The notes under the pieces are model-generated. The model was not told the DNA's origin. It did not search any database and worked only from the letters and a program-made list of their open reading frames with translations. Made by a program: the position numbers and the translations under genes. From positions 1 to 60,054 of the forward strand of contig CALXWJ010000081.1 of NCBI GenBank assembly GCA_944392335.1: a DNA stretch of 60,054 nucleotides, written 5' to 3'. Below, piece by piece: positions 33,976 to 44,163 of the stretch (within the stretch, counting starts at the first letter, position 1; each line of letters opens with the position of its first letter). Source of the DNA: an uncultured Clostridia bacterium (lineage in GTDB: Bacteria; Bacillota; Clostridia; UBA1381).

Positions 33976-36900
33976 TTAATCTACCATAAAATATCCAAAT
34001 TTAAAATCAAGATTATCTGCATTATTAACTGTAATTGTTATTGTGTGTTCACCATCAGCAAGGTCAGATTTAATCATTGATGCCATCGGCATTTCCGTTG
34101 TAACACCTGATGTTCCGCTTACATTTCCTGTATATGCACCATTGTCAATCGAATAAGCTGCACTTGTTGCCTTTGTTGATTTCGGCAAATATAATCCTAT
34201 TGCTGTTCCGGTAAATTTATATGTAAGAGTTGCACCGGAGGATGTTGCCTGTGCCATACCTTTTTCAAATGCCCAATTCATTCCCGAGTTGACCGTCCAG
34301 TTTGTATCGTACTGTGCAGCACTCCAAGGTATCATTCTCGGATTGTTATACTCCACTCCCGAAACAGGATTTTCAACATAATTCATTGTTTTAAAGAACA
34401 CTTCGGGACTTGATGTCAAAACTTCGTTTATATAATTAGCATATATTTTTCCGCCGTCAGCATTTGGATGTACTCCGTCACTGCCTGTTAATGCGGTAGC
34501 CTCAGGATATTGTGACAAATACTCGGTTTTCCAGACAAATCCGTCCGGATTACTTTGGGATGCTTCATTTGCTATTAAGTATTCTGCAACATTCACATAG
34601 CCTATTTCATATTCGCTCATCAAAGGCTGCCATGCTTCGATTGCTGCAAGACTTGAATGATTTTCTGTAGTAAGATCCAATAAAATTACCATCGGCTGAT
34701 GTTCAAGCTTCATTAATTTTCTTATCATGCCCTCCATAGTTTGCTGTGCAACGCTTGAACCTGCATCATTTACGGCAAATTCTATAAATACAATATCCGG
34801 ATTTGTGCTGATAATATCTTTTTCAAGTCTGTAAAGACCTAAATCTGAACCTGTTCCGCCGACACCTTCAACATTATACTTTATCTGTCTGTCAGGGTTA
34901 TCCTGTCTTAAAAATGTGTTAAGACTTGTCATTAACGGAGTTGTATACTGTCCCTGCTGTGTTATTGAACCACCGATAAATCCAATGTTCAACGGTTTTT
35001 GAGGGTCAATATAGTTGTCGTATCCGTAAGTTCTTTGATTTACAGAATCCGTTGTTATCTTCTTTGTCAGCGGCTTCATTGAATCCAGACTGTCCCAAAT
35101 GTATAATTCAAAAGATTCTGCAGCCGGATTTGTATCGGCTTCAACAATTATATCACACACATCGCCATCAGAAAGTATTCCGCTCGATCCTGTGGTAATA
35201 GATAAAATCTTTCCATCAGCGTCTTTTAAAACTCCTGCGGTCTGATAATTAACGTCACTGCCGCATGCATTGTGAAGTTCTGCGGTAATCTGTGATTTTG
35301 TGCCGTCCGCACTGATTGTTGAGTCAACATTTGAAGTATAAATATCTCCTCTTGTTGTAAACTGCATTGTGTAATCCTGTGTCATCGGAAGATTTGACTC
35401 TCCGCCGCTCTTTAAGCCTGTTACGGTAATTTTATATACACTGTCTTTCTTGAGTGCGTCAAATCCTACTTCAATCGCGAACAATCCGCTTGGAGTTACA
35501 GTATAATTGTCAATCAGGCTGTCATTTTCATAAACCTTTACATTCGATTTATTTATTGTGCTCTGATCAAGCAATACGTCCGTTCTTAAAATAATGCTCT
35601 GAGTTAAAGGATCTATATTTTCAGAACCGTCAGGAATTGTTGACCAAACAATATCCGGATTCACATTATCCTCATATTCTTCTGTTTTTATTGTATAACT
35701 CTTTTCGAGAACCATTTCTCCTATTCTTGTATCTTCTGCTTTAACTGCCTTTGTTACATTTATTGTGTATGTTGTTCCATACATAATTCCCTCTGCAACA
35801 TCCACCAATATTGTTTTTCCATCCTCCAATATTCTTACCGAATATTCATATGATGTAACCAATTCACCGTTTTTATAAATCAATACAGTTTCCGGTGTTA
35901 CAGTAGAAGAATCCAGTTTTTCATTAAATGTAATTGTAAATTGTCCTGACGGGTCGAAATTAAAGCTGCTGTTTTCAAATGATGTTGTTTCAACATCAAG
36001 TACTGCTTTTTCAACAGTTACACCGTAAATCCATGCAATAGCGTCATTGTTTGGATTGTTTTCTGTATCCTCATCAACCTGTGTTCCCGGTACCCAACCG
36101 TCCTGATATGGTGTTCCGCCTTCCTTTATTCTCATAAGAACTCCGCCGAGAGTTTCGGTTTCTGTTGCCGGCTCCAAGCTGTAATAATAATTATCATTTT
36201 GAAGGTTATGTAATCCGTATCTGTATCCCAGTCCTGTTGTCAGTTCTCCTATTACCTCTGTTCTTTCGTTTATAGGATAACCTGTTATGTATCTTGAAGT
36301 TTCATCTCCGCTCCAGTCAACACCCCAACGGTCTGTTCCGTTCCATCTTCCTGTCTGACCGAGCCAATAACCTCCGGCACCAACAATTCCTCTTTCAATT
36401 TCACCTGTATCTGCCTGTGACAGCATTGACGGCCAACGGTTAAAGCCTTTTGAATAATTTTGTATTCTCTCATCAACCTTAACGGTATATTTTCCGTTAT
36501 TGTAGGTTTCAGGGAAGCTGTAAATAAACTCCAAAGATCCTTCTGTAGAACCCTTTCTGAGTTTAAATCCGTTTTGACCTGTTGCATCATCATACGCAAA
36601 TTCCACACTGTCACCTTCGGTAAGATGTAATGTAATCTGATTTGAACTGCCTATTTGTAAGTTCAATGGTCCTTCCCATTTCTGACCGATTTCAAATTCG
36701 TCAAAATAATCATTAACAAGATACGGTGTGTATTTTCCCGTTACAAAGTTAATCATTGTTCCTTCAAAAGGAGTCATTGATTCCTGTGCGTTTATCGGAC
36801 TAACCATTACGCTGTAACTTGTTTCGTACTTCCATCCATCAGGTGCAGAAATCGTAATAATCTTTTTATCATCCGAAAGATTAACAAAATAATTCACACC

Positions 36901-38469
36901 TTCTGTAAGGAATGTATCTCCCTCGGCAATCATTATTGAGTCCTTTGCGTTGTCTGCAACAGGCTCGTTAAATGTCAATGTCAGGTTTCTGTTATAAGGT
37001 ACATTCGTTTCTCCGTCTTTTATACTTGTTCTCAATAAATTCAATGATACATATTCAATGCTTACATTATCTATCCAGTAAATACCTGTTCCCGAATCAG
37101 GTCCCATATGTGAGAAATAATCGCTGTTTGTACCGCCGTCTATGGCGTTTTCAATACTGAACGAAAGCACTCCGAAATCTTTTACTTGTGCCGTGTCCGA
37201 TGAATTTTGCACCTCTCCGTTTGCTCTTGTTATCGTTGAAGTTACATTGTTTTCAAATATGGTCGGGTCATAGGTCAAGGTTATGTTTGTGTAATTATCT
37301 TTATCCTCGGCGCTAAGACTTCCTGCCATCGTATTACCGCCGCCTACATAATTCCACCATATTCCGTATTTGAAGAATCCCCAGCTTTTAACTCCTCCCA
37401 ATGACGGGAAGTTTCTTACCAATTTGCTGTGATTTTCAAAACGGACGTCAAATGAGACTTTGATCTTCTTGCCCGAAACATCGCCGAAATCAAATGCTGC
37501 GTATAAAGCGGATGTATTGTCACCCTTTTCAAATTTCAAAGCGTTGCTGTTTGTTGTCGGATCTTTTTCAATGCTTACTTTGTCCCCTGCCGGTGCCGTA
37601 AGAGTAACATATCCCAAAGTGGTGCTGTTTCCGTCAGATACGCCTGTACCTTCGGTATATCCGTCGAAATCCTCAACAATTTTGCCGGCTTCATTTATAT
37701 TCAGAATGTTTCCTACAGCAATATTATCTATACGATATATTCCTGCATTTGAAGCATCTTCATTTTTATCCGGGCCGTTATGTGACAGTACCGAATGATT
37801 TCTTATCGACCATCTGATACTTCCCACTGAATCGGCATTAACCGTTCTCGTTTTTGTTGATACCTTATTCTCATTTTCAGGGGTTGTGGAATTTGCAGTA
37901 AAAACATATTGTGAACCATCGCCATTTATTTCGACAGATTGTGTTATACTTGAATGTACCATATGTCCCAAAATATTTGAAACATACCATTCAGCAGTCA
38001 AATTACCGTCAACATATACATCTTTGTTATAAGTTATAATGTTCTGTATAACACCTTTATCTTCCTTTTCCAGCACTCCGAAACCCTGAAAATTTTTACT
38101 GCTTTCTTCCGGTATAAAATCATAAGAAACAGTAACCGTACCTTCTTTTTGTACTTCCGAGAAATTATATCTTATTGTTGTGTCTGAGCCTGATGTGCTT
38201 CCCCTTGTAATTTTAAGATATTTGTTTCCGTTTTCTTCAGCAATTTCAATTTTATCATTTGCATACAAGGTAAACTCAAAGTTTCCAAAAGTATGGTTTC
38301 CGGCACTTTCTGCGATTACTCCCACATCATAATCTTCAAAATCTTCAAAAGCAACACCGGCACTTGTTTTAAGATTAATATCTTCTGCAGAACTCATTAT
38401 TGCCGGCATTATTCCCGAAAACATTGCCGCAGAAACCAAAACAGCTAAGATTTTGTTTGTTCTTTTCAT
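33976..38469 (-). CDS. Secreted multi-module SGNH esterase-like protein
   Basis: A 1497-residue secreted protein with signal peptide MKRTNKILAVLVSAAMFSGI. Three 200-residue lectin-like modules (about 40-255, 260-470, 585-825) end RIDNIAVGN, WIDNVSIEY and a diverged AWIYGVTVEK. Ig-like (Big_5/SwmB-type) domains lie at about 475-580, 830-935 and 940-1035. A module with ELYIWDSLDSMKPL spans about 1046-1136. The catalytic domain (about 1150-1355) is SGNH-type: GFIGGSITQQG (nucleophile Ser), GGTGSDLG, FIEFAVNDAG (oxyanion Asn) and GSDGVHPNADGG (Asp, His). The C-terminal roughly 125 residues look like a sugar-binding beta-sandwich. It is probably a carbohydrate esterase removing acetyl groups from pectin or hemicellulose, inferred from context. 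Confidence 0.88.
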   Translation of the reverse strand: MKRTNKILAVLVSAAMFSGIMPAIMSSAEDINLKTSAGVAFEDFEDYDVGVIAESAGNHTFGNFEFTLYANDKIEIAEENGNKYLKITRGSTSGSDTTIRYNFSEVQKEGTVTVSYDFIPEESSKNFQGFGVLEKEDKGVIQNIITYNKDVYVDGNLTAEWYVSNILGHMVHSSITQSVEINGDGSQYVFTANSTTPENENKVSTKTRTVNADSVGSIRWSIRNHSVLSHNGPDKNEDASNAGIYRIDNIAVGNILNINEAGKIVEDFDGYTEGTGVSDGNSTTLGYVTLTAPAGDKVSIEKDPTTNSNALKFEKGDNTSALYAAFDFGDVSGKKIKVSFDVRFENHSKLVRNFPSLGGVKSWGFFKYGIWWNYVGGGNTMAGSLSAEDKDNYTNITLTYDPTIFENNVTSTITRANGEVQNSSDTAQVKDFGVLSFSIENAIDGGTNSDYFSHMGPDSGTGIYWIDNVSIEYVSLNLLRTSIKDGETNVPYNRNLTLTFNEPVADNAKDSIMIAEGDTFLTEGVNYFVNLSDDKKIITISAPDGWKYETSYSVMVSPINAQESMTPFEGTMINFVTGKYTPYLVNDYFDEFEIGQKWEGPLNLQIGSSNQITLHLTEGDSVEFAYDDATGQNGFKLRKGSTEGSLEFIYSFPETYNNGKYTVKVDERIQNYSKGFNRWPSMLSQADTGEIERGIVGAGGYWLGQTGRWNGTDRWGVDWSGDETSRYITGYPINERTEVIGELTTGLGYRYGLHNLQNDNYYYSLEPATETETLGGVLMRIKEGGTPYQDGWVPGTQVDEDTENNPNNDAIAWIYGVTVEKAVLDVETTSFENSSFNFDPSGQFTITFNEKLDSSTVTPETVLIYKNGELVTSYEYSVRILEDGKTILVDVAEGIMYGTTYTINVTKAVKAEDTRIGEMVLEKSYTIKTEEYEDNVNPDIVWSTIPDGSENIDPLTQSIILRTDVLLDQSTINKSNVKVYENDSLIDNYTVTPSGLFAIEVGFDALKKDSVYKITVTGLKSGGESNLPMTQDYTMQFTTRGDIYTSNVDSTISADGTKSQITAELHNACGSDVNYQTAGVLKDADGKILSITTGSSGILSDGDVCDIIVEADTNPAAESFELYIWDSLDSMKPLTKKITTDSVNQRTYGYDNYIDPQKPLNIGFIGGSITQQGQYTTPLMTSLNTFLRQDNPDRQIKYNVEGVGGTGSDLGLYRLEKDIISTNPDIVFIEFAVNDAGSSVAQQTMEGMIRKLMKLEHQPMVILLDLTTENHSSLAAIEAWQPLMSEYEIGYVNVAEYLIANEASQSNPDGFVWKTEYLSQYPEATALTGSDGVHPNADGGKIYANYINEVLTSSPEVFFKTMNYVENPVSGVEYNNPRMIPWSAAQYDTNWTVNSGMNWAFEKGMAQATSSGATLTYKFTGTAIGLYLPKSTKATSAAYSIDNGAYTGNVSGTSGVTTEMPMASMIKSDLADGEHTITITVNNADNLDFKFGYFMVD

Positions 38470-38510
38470 TTTGTTACCGCCTTTCTTTTTATATAATTTT
38501 CATTGCTATT

Positions 38511-38536
38511 TTAAAAAGCATTTTATGCCTTTTTAA
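38511..38536 (-). terminator. Hairpin in the 38470-38540 gap
   Basis: On the minus strand AAAAAGGCAT faces ATGCTTTTT around an AAA loop, with one bulged G. It sits between the SLH-type gene and the SGNH esterase gene. It is a weak terminator or processing site within the secreted-protein gene series. Confidence 0.5.
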
Positions 38537-38540
38537 ATAC

Positions 38541-41309
38541 TTAACGAATTATAACAACATCCATTACATGGTTATAATATCTTCTCATAACAACCTCGTC
38601 TCCGGCTTGAATTTCACTCAAAGATCCGACTGTTACCTTCTTTGCTTTTGTGTCATAAATATTATAATAAACACTTCCGTACACACTGTGTCCTATTGTT
38701 ACGGGATAAATATGTTTTGCATCGGTTCCCGATTTTGATGAATTGACCAATGCAACATTTGATTCTATGTCAACCACCTTTGCATAAATTAAGTCAAGTG
38801 ATTCCATACCGCCTAATGCATCCTCTGAAGGTTCAATATATTCTTTACCTCCACTTGTAACCTTTCCGCTGTAACGATAAGCACCGTACGTATCCGGTCT
38901 ATCCTGAATACTGAAGAAAACTCGTATGATATTTATTTTACCCAGAGAGTTTTTGTCAAATTGAATTATATCTCCCTTTTGAAGTTCTTCTACCGAATCA
39001 ACATCGCAGAAAAGTCCCGCATCCACAAACACAACATCATCGGAAATTGCTGACGTCTGAAGATTTCCGTTTTCATAATAGCTTATCTGCACAATAGGCA
39101 TATCATCTTCATCAAGAACATTTGAAATTTCATCAATACAATACATATGTACACGTCCCTCGCCCTGACTTAAATCCGTGCTTGAAACACCTTCCATTAT
39201 GCAAAAGCCGGGTACATAAAATTCACTGCAATTATACAGTTTTATATTTTCACCATTGAAATAGTGTTCAACGCTCCAATAATTTCCCGTTCTCATTTCA
39301 TATGCTTTTTCGTCACCTATGAGATTTTCGTCTGACGGACGTACCATTATGGATACTGTATTGTCCATTTTATATTTTTGATTAAATACATTTCTGTACA
39401 TACGGGGATTCTGACCTGTACCGTCATAATCAAGAGTAAGAGGATAAGATATCGAGCCATGAGCATATGCCGTTCTGTTAATAGGTTTTACGATTGAAGT
39501 TACAAGCCCCTCTGAATTTAAAGTGTATGCTACTACATCATTTACGGAAGTTCCTTCATTCAAATATAAATTATATGCTTCCTTTTTATCGTATCTCTTA
39601 CCTTCAAGATTATCTTCATTATACAATTTAACTTTATCGGCAAAATAGTATGCCTTTGCACTTCCTTCGGTAGTATATACCTTAAGTCTTACAAATTCTT
39701 CACTTTCATCATATATTAATGACATAATATATCCGTATGAAAAATCATCTTCTGTTTTTGATGCCACTATTTTTGAATCAGCGCCTATATACAGCTGTAC
39801 ATATGTGCCTGCCTTAGGCTTCTGCTGAGTTCCTGATTCCATATAACGTATATATTCATCCGACAGATAATACATTTCACCGTCTACTATGTAATATTCT
39901 CCAATGTCATTTTTAGCATAGCTTGTTATTGTTCCTTCTGCCATATCTCTTGTAACGGTTGCAATAAATACCTTGCTTTTATCAATTCGTTCTGCCTCAA
40001 GAACAGTCAGAATGTCATCTGCTTTCAACGACTCTATTGATTCCATCAATGTATTGTTATAGATAAATTCAACTGTTGACGAATCTATAATATCCAATGT
40101 TCCGCCGTCATTCTTAAATACAATGCTTTCTTTCATTACCGAAACATTTTTTATAAGATAATGTGTGTATTTTTCTCCTTTTACCACATCCCCGATTCCG
40201 TCTCCGTCATTATCTGTTACAACTATTCTGTCACATTCAGGAAGAATATTCTCCGCAACATCTTCGGTATAACTGCCGTAATATACATTATTATAAATAA
40301 ATGGTACCTGCTCATTTATTCTGACTCTGCTTCTTCCTGATTCCTGATAGAACCTTATATCTGTAGCGGTTATTGTATCAAAATCAGCTCTGTTAATGGA
40401 ATATGTGTTTGTTTCTTTGCTATCCTGCCACAATGTAACAACCTTGTTATCATTTTCACTATCCACATACGCATTTACATATGAACCCACATAATCCATT
40501 GAAACAGTATCATCTGTGTAGAATGTAGCTCTGTTTATCTGTATCTTATCACTTGTCAAATCCAAATCCCCGTAAATAGAAGAATATTTATAACCTGTGA
40601 GTATGCCCTCCTGAAGATAAATGCTGTAAACATTATTCATATAATTTTCATCTTCATTTATTTCAAACTGACAGTTACCGTTTTGATCTATCCCTACTAT
40701 AGTAACGAAATCCGATTTTAAAACATTTTCAAGAACAATCAAAAACTGTCCCTTTGTTATCATATCCTGAGAATACGTAACATTTTTAAACAAATCAAGA
40801 TCCATAGCTGCGGTCAGCAAAGATTTTTTATAAGCAAAATAGTCCTGTTTCAAAGCACGCACTGCCATTACGGCTATATCCTCAACAGAAGCATTCTTGT
40901 TAGGATAAAATTTATCACTGTCTGTATCAACAAGTCCGCGGTCAACAGCCTGCTGTATTCCTGATGCATAGGGATTTGTATCAGGAACATCTGTAAATGT
41001 TGTTTGTTTTCCGGGAGCAGGTCCGCCGGAAACCAAAGCCGCAAAAGCTGCCGCCGCATACCCTCTTGTTACCGGAGTATTTTCATCAAAATCCTCTTCA
41101 TTTTCTGTCACTGTACCAATATATTTTAAAATATCAAACGCACGTTTCACATTAATATCTGAAAAGGTTCCTGCGGTACTTTCACCTGCTGTCATATCCT
41201 TTATAGGTACATCGTCAACATCGGAAGGGAAAGCAAAAACCGACTGTGCAAACATAGCCGCAATTGCCGCAATGGATATTAGCCTTACTATAACTCCTTT
41301 TCTGTTCAT
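38541..41309 (-). CDS. Large secreted protein with N-terminal SLH-like repeats
   Basis: A 922-residue secreted protein. Signal peptide MNRKGVIVRLISIAAIAAMF precedes two to three SLH-type repeats (about 40-200), seen as FSDINVKRAFDILKYIGTV, NTPVTRGYAAAAFAALV and FTDVPDTNPYASGIQQAVDRGLV. These probably bind secondary cell-wall polymer. The remaining 700 residues form a long beta-rich region with repeated strands of the type DILTVLEAERIDKSKVFIATV, GEYYIVDGEMYYLSDEYI and GDEVVMRRYYNHVMDVVIIR. I recognise no enzyme family there. It sits 29 bp after the 934-residue SLH protein, suggesting an S-layer scaffold role. Confidence 0.8.
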   Translation of the reverse strand: MNRKGVIVRLISIAAIAAMFAQSVFAFPSDVDDVPIKDMTAGESTAGTFSDINVKRAFDILKYIGTVTENEEDFDENTPVTRGYAAAAFAALVSGGPAPGKQTTFTDVPDTNPYASGIQQAVDRGLVDTDSDKFYPNKNASVEDIAVMAVRALKQDYFAYKKSLLTAAMDLDLFKNVTYSQDMITKGQFLIVLENVLKSDFVTIVGIDQNGNCQFEINEDENYMNNVYSIYLQEGILTGYKYSSIYGDLDLTSDKIQINRATFYTDDTVSMDYVGSYVNAYVDSENDNKVVTLWQDSKETNTYSINRADFDTITATDIRFYQESGRSRVRINEQVPFIYNNVYYGSYTEDVAENILPECDRIVVTDNDGDGIGDVVKGEKYTHYLIKNVSVMKESIVFKNDGGTLDIIDSSTVEFIYNNTLMESIESLKADDILTVLEAERIDKSKVFIATVTRDMAEGTITSYAKNDIGEYYIVDGEMYYLSDEYIRYMESGTQQKPKAGTYVQLYIGADSKIVASKTEDDFSYGYIMSLIYDESEEFVRLKVYTTEGSAKAYYFADKVKLYNEDNLEGKRYDKKEAYNLYLNEGTSVNDVVAYTLNSEGLVTSIVKPINRTAYAHGSISYPLTLDYDGTGQNPRMYRNVFNQKYKMDNTVSIMVRPSDENLIGDEKAYEMRTGNYWSVEHYFNGENIKLYNCSEFYVPGFCIMEGVSSTDLSQGEGRVHMYCIDEISNVLDEDDMPIVQISYYENGNLQTSAISDDVVFVDAGLFCDVDSVEELQKGDIIQFDKNSLGKINIIRVFFSIQDRPDTYGAYRYSGKVTSGGKEYIEPSEDALGGMESLDLIYAKVVDIESNVALVNSSKSGTDAKHIYPVTIGHSVYGSVYYNIYDTKAKKVTVGSLSEIQAGDEVVMRRYYNHVMDVVIIR

Positions 41310-41338
41310 AATAAAATCAATCCTTTCATTCTGTCGGT

Positions 41339-44143
41339 TTATTGTTCAATTATACGCGATAATACTACGACCACCTGTGCTCTTGTTGCATTATCAAGAG
41401 GAGCAAAGTTTTTATCGTCTATTCCTTTTAAAAGTCCGAGAGAAGTTACATATTCCACCGAAGCTTTTGCCCAGTCCGCAATCTTATCACTGTCCTCAAA
41501 TGCAGGAACATTCTCTACGGTTTCCATGCCTTTGTCCTTTGCTATATTTGAAAGTACAACAGCAATTTCCTGTCTTGTTATATATTCCGACGGTCTGAAA
41601 TCTCCGTCCGATCCATTCATGTATCCTGCTTGTGCTGCAGCTGATACATCATTATAAAACCAGTCATTTTCATTTACATCAGCAAATTCAGAATTTCCTT
41701 TAGGCAAGTTAAATGCACGTGTTATTAAAGCTGCAAATTCAGCGCGGGTTATATTATCGTCGGGAGCAAACAATTCCTCTGTCTTACCCTTAATAATTCC
41801 CTTGTCAGCCATTGCCGTTATTTCATTTTTTGCCCAGTGATCAGAAATATCGGTAAATTTAATACTGTCCTGATTGTTTTCCTCTTTATTATTATCGTCT
41901 TCGTTTACGTTATCTTCCGTATCATCCTTATCATCTGTTACATCCGGTTTTACGGGGACAAATCCCGAACCGGTATTTCTTCCACCTGATGAAACGCTTG
42001 AACTGCTTGATGACTGTATTTTTTCTTTACTGCTGGAAACCGGTTCTCCTTCACAAGGTTCTACTGTAGAAACAGGTGTTACAACAACATATATTTCCTT
42101 TCCTTTATCTGAGGATTCTATTGTAATCGAGTCTTTAGTTGATTTCAAAGATCCGCCGATATACCATTCAAACTTTGTTGCTCCCTCAGGATCACCGTTA
42201 TTGTCTACATATTTATAATCTACACCCACTGCAGATCCTGCTTTAAGAGTTCCGATTATCTTTACATCTTTAGCTATTGGAGCTGAAGCACCGGCAAATA
42301 CCTCTGAGAAAAATTCCTTGTCCTGCTTTCCGCTTCCTCCATTTTTCGGTATTATACCTACTTTCAGCCAATGCTCATTTTCTTTTGATGTTAAGATATA
42401 TTTTATTCCCGTAGCTATTTTTTCAAAAGTTCCGTCCTCTTTTTCTGATGAATACCAATTTATAACTGTGGCATTTTCACCTTCTTTTATTTCTTCGTCT
42501 GAATTTTCATCATAATATTCATATGTTACTTCAAGTTCATTACCTTCCGCAACAGTTCCGTTAACCGTAATATTTTTAACTATAGGATTCATAGGACCTG
42601 TAAACGGCCCGCTCATTACTTCTTCTCCTATATATGGTTCCTTCGTTGATGCAGGAGTTACGCCAAATTTGATATATGAATCTTCATCGGCCTCGGTAAG
42701 TACATATTCCTTTGAGTTTTCTCCCTGTATTTCAGTATATGTGCCGTCTGCAGAAGAAGCCCTATACCATTTACAAATACTCTCCCCCTCGGGGTCAGAA
42801 TTTTCGTCATAATATTCATATGATCCGGTAAGCGTTGTCCCTATTACCGGCGTACCTGAAACAGTTACATTATCAGCCACCGGTACAACTGCTCCTATAA
42901 CGGTAAAACTTATTGTTTCCTCTTGTGTTATTCCCTGTGCATCGTTACCGTAAAACTTTAATGTATAATTTCCTGTTTCATTTAATGCTTCTCCATTATA
43001 CTGAGTATATTCACCGCCATTATATGAAATCTGCATCTCATAATCTGTCTGAGGTAAAATGTTTATCTCCGGTACAAATCCATTGGTATATCTTCCGCCT
43101 TCCACCAGATTTGTTTTAAAAAGAGAAATTGTTTTAAATGATACTACATAATCCTCTGCCATGCTTTCATTTGTTAGAGATGTAACTTCTTTTTTTACTG
43201 TTAATTTATAATCGGTATTATATTTAAGACTATTTTGCGGTGTAACAGTTACCGTTGTATCTGAAACTTTTAATACATTAACCGGTATTTTTTCTGTATT
43301 ACTTTCCAGAATAAAATTGGAACTATTTACCGACGAATCATTTAAAGCTGAATCAAATTCCAATATTATCGGAACATCAGGATAAATATCCGCAGCCCCG
43401 TCACTTATACTTGAATTTGATACTCCAAGCTTGTTAATGGTAACCTTAATATCATCAATCCAATAGAATAAATCCTGTCCGCTGTCCTCGTTTGATTCGG
43501 TCCATGAAACATTTCTTTTACCTATTTCAAATCTGATTGAAGAAACATCTCCGGTTCCTGAATCCTTTGTGGAGGCTGATGAGGTTACTCCGTCCTTTAT
43601 GGTATATATTGTATATTTGTTATTCTTTATATCCACTTCATAACTTATTGTTATCCAAGAATCTTGCTTATTAATATCCGTATACCAATACTGTCCGCCT
43701 GTTCCCATTCCCCAGACCCACGAAGAGTGTGTAAACAAAAAGACTTTATTTCCGCCTGATGATGTTAACGTACTTCCCAAATCCGACCATCTTGAACGGT
43801 ATGCATTCTCTGATTTTATTCTGAAACTCACATTTACCTTTCCATCAGTTATTGTCTGCGGCAAATTGTACACAAATCCCAGCTTTGTCTCACTGTCCTT
43901 AACATTTTCATGTTTACGGAACAGCTTAAACGCCATATTCCCGGGGCTTTCTTCTTCAATCGACATTATATCTCCGTTTATTCCGCTGTCGATCGTCACA
44001 TTACTCAATTGTGAAAATTCTTCATATGTCATATTTTCAAAATCCAAATTGACCAAATCAATTTCTTTTGCTTCTGTCGGTAATATACTGCCTCCAAAAA
44101 TCAATGATGCACAGGTTAATACAGTTATTATTTTTTTACGCAT
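41339..44143 (-). CDS. SLH-anchored secreted protein with lectin-like and Ig-like modules
   Basis: A 934-residue secreted protein with signal peptide MRKKIITVLTCASLIFGGSI. One copy of the 200-residue lectin-like module (about 30-240) ends FYWIDDIKVTI, followed by an Ig-like Big_5 domain (about 245-350). Three related repeats (about 435-690) share YxYxDxNxDxEG...WY, for example GSYEYYDENSDPEGESICKWY. A Ser-rich linker and acidic spacer precede three canonical SLH repeats (about 760-934): FTDISDHWAKNEITAMADKG, FADVNENDWFYNDVSAAAQA and FEDSDKIADWAKASVEYVTS. It is likely held on the cell wall and displays the lectin-like module. It lies 20 bp after the beta-helix gene. Confidence 0.9.
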   Translation of the reverse strand: MRKKIITVLTCASLIFGGSILPTEAKEIDLVNLDFENMTYEEFSQLSNVTIDSGINGDIMSIEEESPGNMAFKLFRKHENVKDSETKLGFVYNLPQTITDGKVNVSFRIKSENAYRSRWSDLGSTLTSSGGNKVFLFTHSSWVWGMGTGGQYWYTDINKQDSWITISYEVDIKNNKYTIYTIKDGVTSSASTKDSGTGDVSSIRFEIGKRNVSWTESNEDSGQDLFYWIDDIKVTINKLGVSNSSISDGAADIYPDVPIILEFDSALNDSSVNSSNFILESNTEKIPVNVLKVSDTTVTVTPQNSLKYNTDYKLTVKKEVTSLTNESMAEDYVVSFKTISLFKTNLVEGGRYTNGFVPEINILPQTDYEMQISYNGGEYTQYNGEALNETGNYTLKFYGNDAQGITQEETISFTVIGAVVPVADNVTVSGTPVIGTTLTGSYEYYDENSDPEGESICKWYRASSADGTYTEIQGENSKEYVLTEADEDSYIKFGVTPASTKEPYIGEEVMSGPFTGPMNPIVKNITVNGTVAEGNELEVTYEYYDENSDEEIKEGENATVINWYSSEKEDGTFEKIATGIKYILTSKENEHWLKVGIIPKNGGSGKQDKEFFSEVFAGASAPIAKDVKIIGTLKAGSAVGVDYKYVDNNGDPEGATKFEWYIGGSLKSTKDSITIESSDKGKEIYVVVTPVSTVEPCEGEPVSSSKEKIQSSSSSSVSSGGRNTGSGFVPVKPDVTDDKDDTEDNVNEDDNNKEENNQDSIKFTDISDHWAKNEITAMADKGIIKGKTEELFAPDDNITRAEFAALITRAFNLPKGNSEFADVNENDWFYNDVSAAAQAGYMNGSDGDFRPSEYITRQEIAVVLSNIAKDKGMETVENVPAFEDSDKIADWAKASVEYVTSLGLLKGIDDKNFAPLDNATRAQVVVVLSRIIEQ

Positions 44144-44163
44144 GCAAAACTCAACCCCTTCTG

